The position numbers were made by a program, and so were the translations under genes. From an uncultured Bacilli bacterium (GTDB lineage: Bacteria; Bacillota_I; Bacilli_A; RF39; UBA660), in the NCBI GenBank assembly GCA_910577075.1, contig CAJTKV010000032.1, positions 1 through 22,084 on the forward strand: DNA of 22,084 nt. The letters are read 5' to 3'. The notes under the pieces were generated by a model. That model had not been told where the DNA came from, searched no databases, and saw only the letters and a program-made list of their open reading frames with translations. Within the stretch, counting starts at the first letter, position 1. Every line of letters starts with the position of its first letter. Shown here one piece after another: positions 6,772 through 16,468 of this stretch.

Positions 6772-7755
6772 TTATCTTTCTCTAAAAACCTCTTGGATTT
6801 CTTTTCTTGTACTATAAGGAACTCTTGATAAAGTATCGTAATATCCTGCTGCAATAATAACGGCTATTCTCTCAGAACAAGGGATATTCAAATTCTCTTT
6901 TATTATTTTTTCTTCTTTATAAGAATTTGCAAATTGTACGAAACAAGATCCTATACTTAATGAATGTAAAGCATTTACAAAATTCATCGCCATTAGTCCT
7001 GCATTGAACCATCCTTGACTACGTTCTCCAATAAAATAAAACGAACTAACATCAAATGTAATTATAAAATAATTAGCATTTGATAAATCAAATAATGACA
7101 AACCTTGAGCATATTTTTCGACAATTTTCTTATTATTGTCAGTAATATAATAAATTTTACACATTTGACGATTACAAGCAGAAGGCGTATGAATAGACAT
7201 TAAAACAGCCTTTTTTATATCTTCTTTCTTTAATTTCTTACTAGAAAAATTTCTGACTGAATGTCTACTTCTAATAAATTTATCGTAATCGATATTCAAG
7301 TCATCCTTGATATTTTTATAGAATATATCTTGTGCTCCAACACTAAGTTTTTTATAATTTCTATTTACATTAAGGAATTCCAATACAATTTTATATTCTT
7401 CTTTATCTGTCCATCCGTTTGTATCATATATATTTTTATATTCCACCAATGAACTAATGGCCAAATTATAAGCAAACGATTTCATTTGTGCAAAGCCTTT
7501 TTTTTCATATTCCTTAATTAATAATATTATTTTTTCAACTTTTTTTGTTCCAAAAGGTCTTAGAGTTTTGCATGCCATGCCTTTCTCAAGTTTATGAATT
7601 TCTAAAAGCATATCATATTCAATAGAAGAAGAATCTCTTTTACCATTTATAAAATTTTTTAAAAAAAACCTTCTATCATTTCTAAAAACAGAATGAGCCT
7701 TTATGTTTAGTAGTATCTTACCAACTATTGGAATCTTTTTTATTTTTTCTTTCAT
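6772..7755 (-). CDS. Nitroreductase-like flavoprotein of polysaccharide loci
   Basis: The protein has 327 residues. The C-terminal half carries nitroreductase-fold signatures: SRHSVRNF (163-170), TPSACNRQ (190-197), GWFNAGLMAMNFV and a final AAGYY segment. These match the FMN-binding pattern of the family. The first ~150 residues are an extension with an H-K-L-E-K-G motif (54-59) and a PFG element (67-69), not present in ordinary nitroreductases. The start ATG has AGGGGAT at 4-nt spacing. It is the last gene of the operon, 51 bp after the flippase gene. Its substrate is unknown; a role in tailoring or cofactor redox chemistry for the polymer is inference from position only. Confidence 0.7.
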   Translation of the reverse strand: MKEKIKKIPIVGKILLNIKAHSVFRNDRRFFLKNFINGKRDSSSIEYDMLLEIHKLEKGMACKTLRPFGTKKVEKIILLIKEYEKKGFAQMKSFAYNLAISSLVEYKNIYDTNGWTDKEEYKIVLEFLNVNRNYKKLSVGAQDIFYKNIKDDLNIDYDKFIRSRHSVRNFSSKKLKKEDIKKAVLMSIHTPSACNRQMCKIYYITDNNKKIVEKYAQGLSLFDLSNANYFIITFDVSSFYFIGERSQGWFNAGLMAMNFVNALHSLSIGSCFVQFANSYKEEKIIKENLNIPCSERIAVIIAAGYYDTLSRVPYSTRKEIQEVFRER

Positions 7756-7806
7756 AGATATCCCCTAACTTTATAATTTAAATTATATTATATCTTTGCT
7801 ATATAA

Positions 7807-9324
7807 TCAAATGAATTTCTTTATTATTTGAACAACTAGCCCTCTTTCATATTTATTCATAACAAGGAAATAGGCTGTAAGGCAATATAGAATGACATAT
7901 ACTCCACAAAAAATAATTAAGCCAAACCAGCCATCAATACTAATTAAGTTCATGATTGCCAATATAATTACTATTGGTATAACAAAAAATATTATTTCCT
8001 TAAATATTTCTTTCCAAAATCCCATAACATTCAGCTTTAAAATTCTACTATAATATATATTTAATACAATGATATTACAAACAATCAAAGAAAACGCTGT
8101 ACCAACGGCTGCACCAACAGGGCCAAAATGTTTTGCTAAAATTATACTAATACCAATATTAACGAAAGCCATAATAAATGTAACGACTGCTCTAAAACTA
8201 TACTTATTTTTAGCTTGCATTATACTTAAGCCTAGAGTTTGAATAAGAGGGACACACACAGGAATAATTAAGATAAGAGAGACATAATACGAGGTATCAT
8301 ATTGAGGCCCAGCCCATAGAGAAATAAATTTTTTGCCAAATAGAACTAATCCACTGCACATTAAGAATATAATGTAAAACTGTATTCTTCCAATTTTTAT
8401 AAATTCATCACTAAGTTTTTTATCACTAACATTTTTTGCTACCATTTTTGATATTTTTGGAAGAAAAATGCCACTCATTATACTTGAAAAAGATATAAAC
8501 ATATTATTCAACTGAGAGGCGATAGAATAAATCGAAACCGCAGCGGTACCAGAAACTGCACCTAAAATAAATTGATCAGCGCTCCAATTAATCTTATCCA
8601 CTATTTCACCTAAAAATATAAATATCGAATATCCAAAAATAACTTTAAATATTTTATTATCAAAACCACAAAATTTTATTTTAATTTTCAGTTTTTTTCT
8701 ACAATAAACATAATTTGAAAGGCAGACCAATATATTTACTATTGTTATGACTATAATTAGAGTAATTGATTTAAATCCCAAGAATAAAAACGGAATCATT
8801 ATTAATGGTTTTAATAATGAACTCAAAATTGATATCAATTTCTTAAAGGTAAATCTTTCATATGCACTTAATATTGATGAATAAATTGAAAAAGCAAATG
8901 TAACGAATAAATTGAAAGATAAAATCAACATCATCATTTTTGCTTTTGACAACTCATTAGAAGTTAATGTCGCGCCAAAAATATTTTCAACATTAAAATA
9001 TAAGATTAATCCAAGTATTCCAGCAATGACTCCTATTAAAAAGAATATAACATAAAACATACCATGTAATTTTTTTTCTTCATCATATTTTTTTTGAGAT
9101 CTAAACTTAGACGTATAAACGATTATGGCATTACCAAAACCCAAATCTAAGACAGTCAAATACCCTATAATAGATGAAACTAAAGAGTATAATCCATATT
9201 CGTTTTGTCCTAGCATTCTCAATAAAAAAGGCGTATATAAAATTTGAATGAGGGTATTAACAATTATTGCTACATATGATAAAATAGCCCCACTCTTCCT
9301 TTGAATGCTTTCTTCATTTTCCAT
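7807..9324 (-). CDS. Wzx-type polysaccharide flippase (MOP/PST family)
   Basis: The 505-residue product is strongly hydrophobic, with about 12-14 predicted membrane segments. It begins with the usual SGAILSYVAIIVNTLIQ and PFLLRMLG..EYGLYSL patterns of O-antigen and teichoic-type exporters. Members flip the lipid-linked repeat unit across the cytoplasmic membrane. The start at 9324 is set by AAGGAGG five to six bases upstream; an earlier in-frame ATG at 9402 lies deep inside the preceding gene and has no such site. The gene overlaps the end of the pyruvyl transferase gene by 11 bp, so translation is probably coupled. Confidence 0.88.
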   Translation of the reverse strand: MENEESIQRKSGAILSYVAIIVNTLIQILYTPFLLRMLGQNEYGLYSLVSSIIGYLTVLDLGFGNAIIVYTSKFRSQKKYDEEKKLHGMFYVIFFLIGVIAGILGLILYFNVENIFGATLTSNELSKAKMMMLILSFNLFVTFAFSIYSSILSAYERFTFKKLISILSSLLKPLIMIPFLFLGFKSITLIIVITIVNILVCLSNYVYCRKKLKIKIKFCGFDNKIFKVIFGYSIFIFLGEIVDKINWSADQFILGAVSGTAAVSIYSIASQLNNMFISFSSIMSGIFLPKISKMVAKNVSDKKLSDEFIKIGRIQFYIIFLMCSGLVLFGKKFISLWAGPQYDTSYYVSLILIIPVCVPLIQTLGLSIMQAKNKYSFRAVVTFIMAFVNIGISIILAKHFGPVGAAVGTAFSLIVCNIIVLNIYYSRILKLNVMGFWKEIFKEIIFFVIPIVIILAIMNLISIDGWFGLIIFCGVYVILYCLTAYFLVMNKYERGLVVQIIKKFI

Positions 9325-10411
9325 TTTTTCGCCTCCTTGGTAAAATTGAATCCAATTTTTCAAAATGCTTTTCTGATTCAAAAACCACATTAGAAACATC
9401 ACACTTGTATTTTAAATTTTTCTTGAACTCATCATTTAAAACAAAGCAATTTAGGTTTCTTGCGTCATATATTTTCCCTTTATATCCTAAGTCATTTAAG
9501 GCGTTAACAGTCTTGTCACTGTATGCAATAGGCACAATTATTTTTTTCATTTTTAATCCTAAAATGTTTGCATGAAAACGAGATCCTACTATTATGCTTG
9601 ATTTCGCTAGCACCTCCAAAGCTTGATCAATGTCATTCCTATAAAAATATTTACTAATATTTTTTTTAAATTTTTCATATTTAATTTTGTCAAATATATT
9701 CTCTATTGCTTCTTCATCACCCTCATATTGACAAAAAGACATAAGCACAGTTTCATATTCTTCACTATCGAAATATTTTATTAGTTCCACTATTTTATTT
9801 TCATACATTTTAGAATCTATGTCACGATTTTTACAATTTATTACCGAAATAACAACTTTCTTTTCGTTCTTTAAAGTCAATTTATTTATATTTAATGAAA
9901 ATATGATATCAGGATTACTCCTAACATTAGCTAAAGATGAAAACAATTTATAAGAATAGTTATCTCTAAAACTTATATCTATACAATTATTAAATATCTT
10001 TTGTTCTATTACTTGCTTAAATTCTTTAGTTTTATATGGACCAAAATTAGCCCCTAGTATTAATTTATCAATCTTCAAATTATAAATATCACATATCCTT
10101 TTTAATTGTTCTTGACTTTGAGCACTATTTTCAATAAAAATAGAACCACCTATTGTCACCATCAAATCACATTTTCGAGCAATTCTTTTTTCAAGAAAAT
10201 TATAATCTTGGAAGAACATAGATAAAAGTTTATATATTGAATAAATAATTAACGAATTATTTGATGTGAGATTATTGCAGAATCCTTTATATTTGATTCT
10301 AGGATTATTATTAATAATAAAAGAACAATTATATCTTTCGCAAAGAATTTTTAAGAATAAATCATCTCCTAAATTTCTTTTTAAATACGCTTTTAAATAT
10401 ACTTTTTTCAT
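9314..10411 (-). CDS. Polysaccharide pyruvyl transferase family protein (second copy)
   Basis: This 365-residue protein has the PF04230 pattern: an N-terminal NLGDDLFLK, then VTIGGSIFIEN, an ILGANFGP segment, and GSRFHANILGLK toward the C terminus. The family uses phosphoenolpyruvate to add ketal-linked pyruvate to sugars. The ATG at 10411 is preferred because GGAGGA lies 10 nt before it; a TTG at 10429 would coincide with that site. It is only distantly similar to the pyruvyl transferase at 12635-13744, so the two probably modify different residues (inference). Confidence 0.8.
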   Translation of the reverse strand: MKKVYLKAYLKRNLGDDLFLKILCERYNCSFIINNNPRIKYKGFCNNLTSNNSLIIYSIYKLLSMFFQDYNFLEKRIARKCDLMVTIGGSIFIENSAQSQEQLKRICDIYNLKIDKLILGANFGPYKTKEFKQVIEQKIFNNCIDISFRDNYSYKLFSSLANVRSNPDIIFSLNINKLTLKNEKKVVISVINCKNRDIDSKMYENKIVELIKYFDSEEYETVLMSFCQYEGDEEAIENIFDKIKYEKFKKNISKYFYRNDIDQALEVLAKSSIIVGSRFHANILGLKMKKIIVPIAYSDKTVNALNDLGYKGKIYDARNLNCFVLNDEFKKNLKYKCDVSNVVFESEKHFEKLDSILPRRRKNGK

Positions 10412-10429
10412 AATTTTATATTCCTCCAA

Positions 10430-11590
10430 CTAGTTCCAGTAAGGCATAAAAGGAACGGTATGCCCGGCACCTCCTTGAACATAAGTAAAGTACCAATAGT
10501 AAATCAAATATGCCAACATAAAAATCTTGTTAAATCTTTTCACAATTTTATTTTCCGTAGAAAAAACTATATGAGTATAGCTTATTATACTGAATATTTG
10601 AAAAAGATAGCCAATTCTTGCTGCATAGATATTAACAGAGGATAAATATGTTGATAAAAAATCAATACAAAAAAATATTACTAATAGATGGGAATTTTTT
10701 GATTTTGTAAAAAAGGATTTTCGATTTAAAATAAAAAGAAAAATTACTGGTAAAATCTTTATTAAATTTGTAGATTTAAAGTATACCTCTCCGCTGATAT
10801 AGCCTATATATCTAGTCAACCCTATATAGTCCAGTAATTCAACAATTTGACTTAGGTTACTTATCATCAATATTCCTATCAATAACAGCATAACAATAAA
10901 TATATTTCTTACGTTTAACTTATGTTCTCCAATTATAAGTTTTGTTCCATTTTTTGATTTGCTGTTAAAAATTTTATACAATATATAAATAGCAATACCC
11001 ATTAAAGAAGATTTATGAAATAAAAAAGCTATAGTTAAGAACACAAAAAATTTAATGGTTTTCTTTTCGTTCAAAAGACAACTAGCACCATAGAAAAGCA
11101 TTGATATACCAATATATTGTCTCATAACGTTGTATGAATTATTATATAAAAGAAGGTAAAAAGTTAACATTGCAAACCAAGTTTTTCCTTCAAGCTCTTT
11201 GTATTTTTTTAAACCAAAATAAATGGGCAATATTATCAAAGTTTGAATTGTAAACATTAATAATTGAAAATTCTCCGTCCATCTAGTTACAAAATATACA
11301 ATTAAATTAAATCCATACTCAAAATTTGCTACGTGTTTATACGTCCATATATCCCACCAACATGAAGAAAGGAAATTAGTGAAACTATAAGAAGTCAGTA
11401 CATTTAGGTATAACGGTTTTAAATATACTGATACATCTGTACCAATAGAATAGTGCCTAATCCCCCCTAAAAAGCATGGCAAAATAAGTCCTAAAAACAA
11501 ATAAAATCTTTTTATTTTTTTCCCTTTAAATTTTTCGCTAAAATATAAAAATAAAGTAGATAGAAAAAAAACAATCAAATATACCTGCAT
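10430..11590 (-). CDS. EpsG-family (Wzy-like) polysaccharide polymerase
   Basis: The product has 386 residues and roughly ten membrane segments. EpsG-type landmarks are present: GGIRHYSIGTDVSVYL near residue 42, MRQYIGISMLFYG in the middle and FHKSSL about 30 residues later. Members polymerise lipid-linked repeat units on the outer face of the membrane. The start follows GGAGGGG at 4-nt spacing. It lies between a glycosyltransferase and a pyruvyl transferase in the operon, and is the only polymerase candidate in the locus. Confidence 0.82.
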   Translation of the reverse strand: MQVYLIVFFLSTLFLYFSEKFKGKKIKRFYLFLGLILPCFLGGIRHYSIGTDVSVYLKPLYLNVLTSYSFTNFLSSCWWDIWTYKHVANFEYGFNLIVYFVTRWTENFQLLMFTIQTLIILPIYFGLKKYKELEGKTWFAMLTFYLLLYNNSYNVMRQYIGISMLFYGASCLLNEKKTIKFFVFLTIAFLFHKSSLMGIAIYILYKIFNSKSKNGTKLIIGEHKLNVRNIFIVMLLLIGILMISNLSQIVELLDYIGLTRYIGYISGEVYFKSTNLIKILPVIFLFILNRKSFFTKSKNSHLLVIFFCIDFLSTYLSSVNIYAARIGYLFQIFSIISYTHIVFSTENKIVKRFNKIFMLAYLIYYWYFTYVQGGAGHTVPFMPYWN

Positions 11591-11609
11591 ACTACCCCTC
11601 CAAATTTTC

Positions 11610-12596
11610 TCATTTTATAATTTTTATTTTCATTTCTCTAATCTTAGATAATATTTTTATAATAATCCACAATTTCTTTTTTATTAAAAACTTTTTAATA
11701 GAAGTAGATTTAGAGCATTCAATTCCAATCTTGCAATATCTATCTATATTAGCGGAAATGTATTCTAAAAATTTTTGTTTATCTTTAAGATTTATAGTTA
11801 AAAGTTCTGTACAAATTGTAAACATACATTTAACGTATCTATAATTAATTTGTTCTAAAAAATGTTGACTGTTATTAAAATTTTTAGTGTTGATCTTAAT
11901 CATTTCTTCAAACAAATATTCTGCATTAGAAATTCTTTTTTTTGCGTCTTTTTTTAATCTCCCTTGAGAATTATCTAACGAGTAATAATAACCATATAAG
12001 GTGCTGTTAACGTAGTAACAGGAAGGATTCGTTTGTAAAAATCTTAAATTAAAAATTGCATCCTCGGCTTGAATCATGTTTTCATCAAACATAATATTAT
12101 TACTCTTAATTAAACTTTTTCTAAAGAGTTTACTACATGGACTGTGAAAAGCTGAAAAGAGAATAAATTCTTCCAAAATTTTTTGTGCATCTATTTTTCC
12201 GCCACCACATCTTAACTCTTTTTGAATAATTTTTTTTCCATTATCTTTTACTATAGTTTCATTATAAAATATAATATCGTAACTATCAAGCAATATTTTT
12301 GAATCTAATACTTCTGAAAAAATAATATCATCGGAATCAACAAACATTATATATTTTCCCTTAGATTTATCTATTCCATAATTTCTGGCGCTACTTACTC
12401 CTCCGTTATTTTTGTCATAAACAAATATATTACTGTCTATTAATTTTTGATATTGCTCTGATTTTTCTTTAGTTGAGCCATCATTAACAATGATTATCTC
12501 ATAATTAATTTTTTCAATCTTTTTTATAGATTCTATACATCTTTCAAGAATATTTATTGGCGTGTTGTACACCGGGATAATAATTGACAATTCCAT
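11610..12596 (-). CDS. GT2-family glycosyltransferase
   Basis: The 328-residue protein has an N-terminal GT-A fold typical of family 2: LSIIIPVYNT at 3-12, IIVNDGS at about 35-41, NNGGVSSARNYGI, and the metal-binding YIMFVDSDD motif. A QAEDAIFNLRF segment follows near residue 175, as in WcaA/EpsH-like enzymes. It probably adds one sugar of the repeat unit on the cytoplasmic side; donor and linkage cannot be predicted. The last ~100 residues are Lys/Ile-rich and may contact the membrane. AGGAG lies 8 nt before the ATG. Confidence 0.88.
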   Translation of the reverse strand: MELSIIIPVYNTPINILERCIESIKKIEKINYEIIIVNDGSTKEKSEQYQKLIDSNIFVYDKNNGGVSSARNYGIDKSKGKYIMFVDSDDIIFSEVLDSKILLDSYDIIFYNETIVKDNGKKIIQKELRCGGGKIDAQKILEEFILFSAFHSPCSKLFRKSLIKSNNIMFDENMIQAEDAIFNLRFLQTNPSCYYVNSTLYGYYYSLDNSQGRLKKDAKKRISNAEYLFEEMIKINTKNFNNSQHFLEQINYRYVKCMFTICTELLTINLKDKQKFLEYISANIDRYCKIGIECSKSTSIKKFLIKKKLWIIIKILSKIREMKIKIIK

Positions 12597-12634
12597 AGTG
12601 GTTTCTCCTTCTTATGTTCTTTAGACAAAACTTA

Positions 12635-13744
12635 TTAAGAATCTATTGACTTTTTTAGCCACTCTACTGATTCTTCTCTTAAGCTTGATAGTTTTTTATT
12701 AACCGATTTCCATTCTATGTCTTTATCAAGTAATTCAAAGTCGTCGTATCTATGTAGCATTCTATCTGACAATCCGAAAGTTTTTAATAAATTATCGATT
12801 CTTGTACTAGTTACTCCTGGAGAAATGTTTGCAAATTGCTTGTTAAAAATTATTGAGAATACAGTCCCATGAAAGGAGTCTGTAATGACGTACTGTGCAT
12901 TATAAAAACAATCTAAAAACTTTCCAACTGAAGGTAAATAAAACTTTTTGCCTTTTTTAAAAGCATTATATAAAGTAGAGGTTATTCTAAAAATTTTCAT
13001 TTTTTTTCTTATGGCCAAATTTTTTACATAGTTATCAAATTCCTTATTGTTATGTAGTTGATATATTAATATATACTTTGACTTCTCGTTATTTTTTAAT
13101 TCGAATTGTTGTTGCCACTGCTTCTTTTCGAGCAAAAGAGTTGGATCTAACACAATTTCACTTTTAATCTTTTGATTAGATAAAATATTCTTGGCACTTT
13201 GCTCTCTAACAGATATGGATGAATAATCTTCAAATAATTCACAAAGTTTTTTAGAAAGTTCATCACAAATAACGTCCGTACCAAAGCTTCCAGCATATGA
13301 TATACATTTTTTTTCTTTTGGAACAAACTTTAAAAAATACGCCGGGTCATAGTCGCTAGATCCAACACTTCCCCATAGTTGATCACTTCCAGAGCAAAAA
13401 ACATCGCCTTCAGGAACGTCTTTTTTCAATTCTTCAATAGAATTATATTCTTTAGTCTTATTCATCGCCAGAAAATTATTTCTTTTTTTAAATAAGTAAT
13501 ACATTAGCCTATAGTTTATTCCATTGTATGTAACAAAAATGAATCGTCTAAAAAAATTTTTATTCCATTTGGTATTTCTTTTTAAGAGAGCTAAACATAT
13601 GCCGTTAGACTTTTCATCTTCTCTAATATAATCAATTATTTGACAATCGCAATCCAAAGATTTTAGCACTTCATAAGTAGCAAAGGTCTGCAAAAGCGAT
13701 CCATAATTTGGAACAGCATGCCTTGTAATTAAATTAACTTTCAA
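12635..13744 (-). CDS. Polysaccharide pyruvyl transferase family protein (first copy)
   Basis: From TTG at 13744 the product has 369 residues. PF04230 signatures are NYGSLLQTFA near the N terminus, FCSGSDQLWG, SYAGSFG and, near residue 280, TDSFHGTVFSI. The family transfers pyruvate from phosphoenolpyruvate to sugar hydroxyls of surface polymers. The TTG start is chosen because GGAGGTG stands 6 nt upstream. A longer frame from a TTG at 13759 would start within that site. The following residues KVNLITRHAVPNYGS match the usual family N terminus. Confidence 0.82.
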   Translation of the reverse strand: MKVNLITRHAVPNYGSLLQTFATYEVLKSLDCDCQIIDYIREDEKSNGICLALLKRNTKWNKNFFRRFIFVTYNGINYRLMYYLFKKRNNFLAMNKTKEYNSIEELKKDVPEGDVFCSGSDQLWGSVGSSDYDPAYFLKFVPKEKKCISYAGSFGTDVICDELSKKLCELFEDYSSISVREQSAKNILSNQKIKSEIVLDPTLLLEKKQWQQQFELKNNEKSKYILIYQLHNNKEFDNYVKNLAIRKKMKIFRITSTLYNAFKKGKKFYLPSVGKFLDCFYNAQYVITDSFHGTVFSIIFNKQFANISPGVTSTRIDNLLKTFGLSDRMLHRYDDFELLDKDIEWKSVNKKLSSLREESVEWLKKSIDS

Positions 13745-13778
13745 ATTATTCACCTCCAATACTTTTTCATTAAACCAA

Positions 13779-14873
13779 CTATTCTTTTTCTAAAATATCT
13801 GCAATCCTTTTACAAGCGAATCCGTCTCCATAAGGATTACTAGCTTTACTCATTTTATCATATTCTTCACTATTTTCCAAAAGTAATTTAAAAGTCGAAT
13901 AAATAACTTCTTCATCTGTACCAACAAGTTTCAGTGTGCCAGCTTCGATTCCTTCAGGTCTTTCTGTAGTATCGCGCATAACTAAAACAGGTTTTCCTAA
14001 TGATGGAGCTTCCTCCTGTATTCCTCCAGAATCAGTTAAAATCATATAACTTTTAGCCATAAAATTATGAAAATCTAAAACTTCTAATGGTTCAATAATT
14101 CTAATTCTATCATCCCCTGCTAAAATAGCATCTGCAGTTTCTCTAACAATTGGATTCATATGAATTGGATATATAGCCTTTACATCGGGATGTTCATCAA
14201 TAACCTTTTTTATTGCACGGAACATATTTTTCATAGGTTCTCCTAGATTTTCTCTTCTATGAGCAGTTATCATGATTAATCTACTGTCTTTTGCCCACTC
14301 TAAGTGGGGATTAGTATAACTTTCATTAACAGTTGTCTTAAGTGCATCAATAACGGTGTTTCCTGTAACATAAATATTTTCTTCTTTTTTACCCTCTTTA
14401 AGTAAATTTTGTTTTGCCATTTCTGTAGGAGCAAAGTTATATTTGCTTATTATGCTTACCGCCTGACGATTAAATTCTTCGGGGTAAGGGCTGTATATAT
14501 CATATGTTCTCAAACCCGCTTCGACATGACCAACGGGTATTTGTAAATAAAAACATGCTAATGATGTTACAAATGTCGTACTTGTATCTCCGTGAACTAA
14601 AACCACATCTGGCTTAACTGATTCTAAAACTTCCTTTATTCTTTCCAATATATTAATTGTTACATCAAATAATGTCTGCTTATCTTTCATAACAGATAAA
14701 TCAAAATCAGGTTCTACATCGAAAGCCTTTAATACTTGATCTAACATTTGTCGATGTTGCCCAGTGACACATACGACAACTTCCATTTTATCTCTAGATT
14801 TTAATTCATTTACCAATGGACACATTTTTATTGCCTCTGGTCTTGTTCCAAATACTAACATTACTTTTTTCAT
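13779..14873 (-). CDS. wecB: UDP-N-acetylglucosamine 2-epimerase (non-hydrolysing)
   Basis: The 364-residue cytoplasmic enzyme interconverts UDP-GlcNAc and UDP-ManNAc. Family motifs are complete: FGTRPEAIKMCPL at 8-20, VTGQHRQML, VHGDTSTTF, HVEAGLRT, YPEEFNRQ, TAHRREN, TDSGGIQEEAPSLGKP and RDTTERPEG. Length is normal for WecB/MnaA. The ATG at 14873 follows GGAGAG at 8 nt; a GTG at 14882 overlaps that site. It begins 1 bp after the stop of the GT4 gene. Together with the TagA-type enzyme at 16469 it indicates that ManNAc enters the polymer. Confidence 0.96.
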   Translation of the reverse strand: MKKVMLVFGTRPEAIKMCPLVNELKSRDKMEVVVCVTGQHRQMLDQVLKAFDVEPDFDLSVMKDKQTLFDVTINILERIKEVLESVKPDVVLVHGDTSTTFVTSLACFYLQIPVGHVEAGLRTYDIYSPYPEEFNRQAVSIISKYNFAPTEMAKQNLLKEGKKEENIYVTGNTVIDALKTTVNESYTNPHLEWAKDSRLIMITAHRRENLGEPMKNMFRAIKKVIDEHPDVKAIYPIHMNPIVRETADAILAGDDRIRIIEPLEVLDFHNFMAKSYMILTDSGGIQEEAPSLGKPVLVMRDTTERPEGIEAGTLKLVGTDEEVIYSTFKLLLENSEEYDKMSKASNPYGDGFACKRIADILEKE

Positions 14874-14874
14874 A

Positions 14875-15930
14875 TTAATCACTCTCCATCAAGTTACTGT
14901 AAATATCTAAAGTTTGTGCTATATTATTTTCAATACTAAATTTTTTACAAACTATATTGTATTCATCTTTGCTCATTTCATTTAATTTTTCTTTATCGTT
15001 AACTATTTTCAAAATACTATTGGCAAGTTGCTTAACATTTCCTGGTTTCACTAGCATAGCTTTTTCGCCCAATATCTCCCTCATTGTCGAAATATTCGTG
15101 GTAATTATCGGTATTCCATAGGACATAGCTTCGATTATCGTCATAGACAAAGCTTCAAAATAAGATGGTAGAACACTTATTAAAGACTTTCTATATACAT
15201 CATCTCTTTTTTGTTCATCTATCCAACCAAGCAATTTTATTCTATTTTCTAATTTTTTTTCTTTTATAAGGGCCGCAATATCGCCCTCTAAATCATTACC
15301 GCATAATAATACCTTTATATTTTGAGGAATTTTTTCATTAATGCTTTCAATGGCGTCAATCAAGTCATAAATTCCCTTTTCTCTTTTTAATACTCCCATA
15401 TAGACAATATTTTCACTAGAAATATCAAAAAGGTTTCTATTTGGTATTTGGACTCCATTATATAAAACTTCCATTTTATCTGGATTAATTATTGAAGCTA
15501 ATTCTTTTTTCCAATATTCTCCTAAAACTAAAACTTTGTCGGAACATTCAAAGATTTTCACGATCTTTTTCTTTTTACTTTCCTTTAATGTATTATACCA
15601 TGCCATAAAGGGTCCTGCATGTAATTGAACAACAACTTTACAGCCTTTTTTTTTGGTCATCATTGCAATATGCCCTTTCCTAAAGGTACTACCTCTTTCT
15701 GCCATATGAATGTGAACTATATCAATTTTTTTATTTTTAAGAATTCTTTTTATTTTTTTAAAACCTTTAAACATAAAAAACAATCTTTTAAATGCATTAC
15801 CATTCGTTGATGTTGCGACATAATCCAAATCTACCTTTTCATTGAATTTTTTATTTTTTATATAATTATTTGCAACCGTCCACATACCACCATATCTTTT
15901 TTCATCAACACCGACCATTAAAACTCTCAT
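14875..15930 (-). CDS. GT4-family glycosyltransferase
   Basis: This 351-residue GT-B enzyme opens with MRVLMVGVDEKRYGGMWTV and carries the retaining-GT4 signature E-x7-E in PSYFEALSMTIIEAMSYG (E259 and E267). IVYMGVLKREKGI marks the start of the donor-binding domain. It probably adds one sugar from a nucleotide donor to the growing lipid-linked repeat unit. The start at 15930 is preferred because GAGGGA stands 4-5 nt before it. An ATG four codons earlier overlaps the acetyltransferase stop and has no ribosome site. The N-terminal GGM.TV resembles glycosyltransferases of Bacillus and Streptococcus capsule loci. Confidence 0.88.
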   Translation of the reverse strand: MRVLMVGVDEKRYGGMWTVANNYIKNKKFNEKVDLDYVATSTNGNAFKRLFFMFKGFKKIKRILKNKKIDIVHIHMAERGSTFRKGHIAMMTKKKGCKVVVQLHAGPFMAWYNTLKESKKKKIVKIFECSDKVLVLGEYWKKELASIINPDKMEVLYNGVQIPNRNLFDISSENIVYMGVLKREKGIYDLIDAIESINEKIPQNIKVLLCGNDLEGDIAALIKEKKLENRIKLLGWIDEQKRDDVYRKSLISVLPSYFEALSMTIIEAMSYGIPIITTNISTMREILGEKAMLVKPGNVKQLANSILKIVNDKEKLNEMSKDEYNIVCKKFSIENNIAQTLDIYSNLMESD

Positions 15931-15938
15931 AAAATCCC

Positions 15939-16460
15939 TCATTTTCGATACTTAATCAACTTTGCAGGAACTCCACCAACTACACTGTTTTTCTTAACAT
16001 GTCCGGATACAACAGCACCTGCAGCAATAATTGCTCCGTCTTCAACGATTGTGCCTGCAAGAATAATACATCTTGCTCCTAACCACACATTATTACCAAT
16101 CACTATTTCTCTCTCTACTTCTCCTTGTTTATTCATAGGGATTGCCAAGTTATCAAAATTATGATTCGATGCAATAAACATGCACTCTGGTCCAACCATA
16201 ACATCATTTCCTATAGTGATTTTTCCTTGTAAAAAACTATTATCGCCTATACCTGAATTATTACCAATGCTTGTTTTAAATGATAATTTCACTTTTCGCC
16301 CTAAATCAATATTTTTGCCACAATTGTCAAAAATCATCTTAGCGGATAGGAATCTTATGAATTTTGATGTTGGCCACTTCATTCCTAATTGATAGTGTGG
16401 TAGATGACTACCCAAGATTACGTACAATAAATAACCTAATATTTTCTTTATTTTTTTCAT
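15939..16460 (-). CDS. Hexapeptide-repeat sugar O-acetyltransferase
   Basis: The product has 173 residues, with left-handed beta-helix repeats from about 60 to 165 (IGNNSGIGDNS, ITIGNDVMVG, IVIGNNVWLG, GTIVEDGAIIAAGAVVSG) and the closing VVGGVPAKLIK of the WcaF/NodL/Maa group. H100 in SNHNF is the expected catalytic base. The N-terminal ~40 residues are partly hydrophobic. Such enzymes move acetyl from acetyl-CoA to a sugar hydroxyl. In this operon it probably decorates the repeat unit. The Shine-Dalgarno (TAGGA) is weak but well placed. Confidence 0.88.
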   Translation of the reverse strand: MKKIKKILGYLLYVILGSHLPHYQLGMKWPTSKFIRFLSAKMIFDNCGKNIDLGRKVKLSFKTSIGNNSGIGDNSFLQGKITIGNDVMVGPECMFIASNHNFDNLAIPMNKQGEVEREIVIGNNVWLGARCIILAGTIVEDGAIIAAGAVVSGHVKKNSVVGGVPAKLIKYRK

Positions 16461-16468
16461 ATTTTTTC

